The position numbers and the translations under genes were made by a program. Source: Bacillota bacterium (GTDB lineage Bacteria; Bacillota_I; Bacilli_A; RFN20; CAG-288). From it: 64,000 nt of DNA. Below the pieces are notes generated by a model. It was not told where the DNA came from. It did no database searches and was given only the letters and a program-made list of their open reading frames with translations. Shown in pieces: positions 62,731 to 64,000 of the stretch (position 1 is the stretch's first letter; each line of letters begins with the position of its first letter). The stretch spans positions 62,001 through 126,000 of the forward strand of contig JAEWSP010000018.1 of assembly GCA_023459795.1 (NCBI GenBank), in the 5' to 3' direction.

Positions 62731-62763
62731 AAAAGCCGGAACGGTCTGAGTTCCGGTTTTTTG
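62731..62763. terminator. Bidirectional terminator between convergent genes
   Basis: AAAGCCGGAAC/GTTCCGGTTTT (one bulge) with T-rich tails both ways. Confidence 0.8.
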
Positions 62764-62766
62764 GTT

Positions 62767-64000
62767 CTACTTCTTTTCCTGCTTCTTCTTATCCGTCTTG
62801 GCTGGCTTTGCAACAGCCGGACCATCGATCAGTTCCGTAAGGAAGGAAAGTTCTTCGTCCTTCTTCAGTCTCGGGAAGAGCGGAACAAGAGTTCCAACCT
62901 TGAGACCGGAAAGCTTTCCGTTTTCCTTCAGGTTCTTGTAGTCTCTCAGATCTACCGGAACGTTCTCCTGATCGAGAGCTTCCTTGGTCTTGGCCGGCAT
63001 GACCGGGGAGAGAAGGATGGAACCGATCCGGATCAGTTCGCAGGCGGCGGCAAGAGACTCCTTGAGGAGTTCCGTGTTGCCGTTCTTGGCAAGGCTCCAG
63101 GGAGCCATCGAATCGAAGTACTTGTTGCCAAGGTCGACTAGTTCCATAGCCGTTGTTGTTCCGGCCGTGATATCGAAGGCATCCATACTGGCCTTGTAGC
63201 TGACGATCTTGTCGTCTGCATCCTGGAAGAGCTTCTTGGTGATATCGCTCTTCAGGGCAGAAGGATCGTACTCCGGGATGATGCCGTCGAAATAGCGGTT
63301 CACCATGGAGAGGGTTCTGTTGACGAGGTTTCCGTAGTTGTTCGCAAGGTCTGCATTCAAAGTATCAACAAAGAGGATCGGAGTGAACTGACCGTCTCCT
63401 CCAAACTGCACTGCCTTGACTAGATAATAACGAAGGGAATCGACGCCATAACGTTCGATAAGCGGATAAGGAGAAGGAGCATTTCCTAAGCTCTTGGAGA
63501 GTTTGACACCGCTTCTTGTAAGGAGCAGTCCGTGGATGATGATCTTATCCGGCTGTCTCAGGTTGAGCGCCTTGAGGAGGATCGGCCAGTAGATGATATG
63601 GAATCTGGTGATGTCTCTTCCGACAAGCTGGACAATCTCCGTATCCTTGTCCCAGTATTCCTTCATCAGGGAATCATCATCCGAGCCGTATCCGAGAGCG
63701 GAGAGGTAGTTCAGAAGGGCGTCGATCCAGACGTAGATGACATGCTTCGGATTCTCCTTGACCGGAATTCCCCAGTTGAAGGAGGTACGGGTAATGCAGA
63801 GATCCTCAAGGCCAGGCTTGATGAAATTGTTGACCATCTCGTTGATCTTCTGCTTGGAGCAGAAATCCGGATGTTCTTCATAGAACTTCAATAGCCACGG
63901 AACGAACTTCTTGACGTTGAGGAAATAGGCTTCCTCCGTCTCGTAGTGGACTTCCCGATGGCAGTCCGGGCAGTAATGCTTTCCATCCTTGACTTCGACC
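62767..64000 (-). CDS. metG: Methionyl-tRNA synthetase, N-terminal part beyond the window
   Basis: About 410 C-terminal residues are visible; the frame stays open to the right edge, including part of the zinc knuckle (HYCPDCHREVHYETEEAYF) upstream of the first internal start-like codon. KLSKS (the KMSKS motif) lies in GVKLSKSLGN and the anticodon-binding helical domain follows. The protein ends in a Lys-rich tail and lacks the EMAP-II-like C-terminal tRNA-binding domain found in many bacterial MetRS. Confidence 0.95.
   Translation of the reverse strand, partial: VEVKDGKHYCPDCHREVHYETEEAYFLNVKKFVPWLLKFYEEHPDFCSKQKINEMVNNFIKPGLEDLCITRTSFNWGIPVKENPKHVIYVWIDALLNYLSALGYGSDDDSLMKEYWDKDTEIVQLVGRDITRFHIIYWPILLKALNLRQPDKIIIHGLLLTRSGVKLSKSLGNAPSPYPLIERYGVDSLRYYLVKAVQFGGDGQFTPILFVDTLNADLANNYGNLVNRTLSMVNRYFDGIIPEYDPSALKSDITKKLFQDADDKIVSYKASMDAFDITAGTTTAMELVDLGNKYFDSMAPWSLAKNGNTELLKESLAAACELIRIGSILLSPVMPAKTKEALDQENVPVDLRDYKNLKENGKLSGLKVGTLVPLFPRLKKDEELSFLTELIDGPAVAKPAKTDKKKQEKK

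Overview
The window looks like part of a chromosome from a low-to-moderate G+C Gram-positive anaerobe (Bacillota, possibly an uncultured Bacilli, Erysipelotrichia or Mollicutes-related lineage). The placement is inference from gene content. RNase M5, OppABCDF with lipoprotein OppA, a lactocepin-like envelope protease, many lipoproteins and strong AGGAGG-type ribosome sites point to a monoderm Firmicute. A superoxide reductase points to an anaerobe. TGA is used as a stop (tatD, rnmV, oppB), so the code is the ordinary bacterial one, not the Mycoplasma code.

Layout. 1-1.6 kb: uracil-DNA glycosylase and three small genes, minus strand. 1.76-4.6 kb: a three-gene envelope-polysaccharide-like operon (alpha/beta hydrolase, phosphoglycosyltransferase, Wzz-like protein). 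4.7-12.1 kb: thymidine kinase, a large P-type ATPase, tRNA-Lys, then mnmE-tatD-rnmV-rsmA. 12.1-14.9 kb: an AT-rich island with a short subtilisin-like protease, a membrane protein and a secreted hydrophobic protein. 14.9-20.8 kb: housekeeping genes (prs, pgmB-like, ispE, thiN) and a frameshifted lipoprotein. 21-24.5 kb: a heterodimeric ABC exporter. 24.8-28.1 kb: an M6-like metalloprotease lipoprotein and a DUF368 polyprenyl-phosphate transporter candidate. 28.1-31.6 kb: replication origin, dnaA and dnaN. 31.7-35.2 kb: a giant Glu-rich coiled-coil protein with two related HNH-like folds. 35.2-53.6 kb: a peptide-nutrition block (PepT, lactocepin-like protease, OppABCDF, a further lipoprotein). 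53.8-57.7 kb: small unknown genes, a GH3 glycosidase and ribosomal protein bL31. 57.8-64 kb: a large protein resembling an ATPase-dead DUF4011/SF1-helicase/DUF3320 protein, superoxide reductase, a TM2 protein, an MBL hydrolase and the C-terminal part of metG.

How the genes work together. The lactocepin-like protease, the Opp importer and PepT form a plausible protein-to-peptide-to-amino-acid route next to the origin. OppC, OppD and OppF all carry large insertions. Several genes lacking a Shine-Dalgarno site have a -10 box 6-10 bases before the ATG, suggesting leaderless or nearly leaderless mRNAs.

Most worth a second look: the duplicated degenerate HNH-like domains beside dnaN, the inactive helicase relative, the AT-rich protease island, the oligo-A frameshift in a lipoprotein signal peptide, a PgmB homologue with Asn in place of the nucleophilic Asp, and a tRNA-Lys with C33. 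Family names rest on motif recognition by eye; no search was run.
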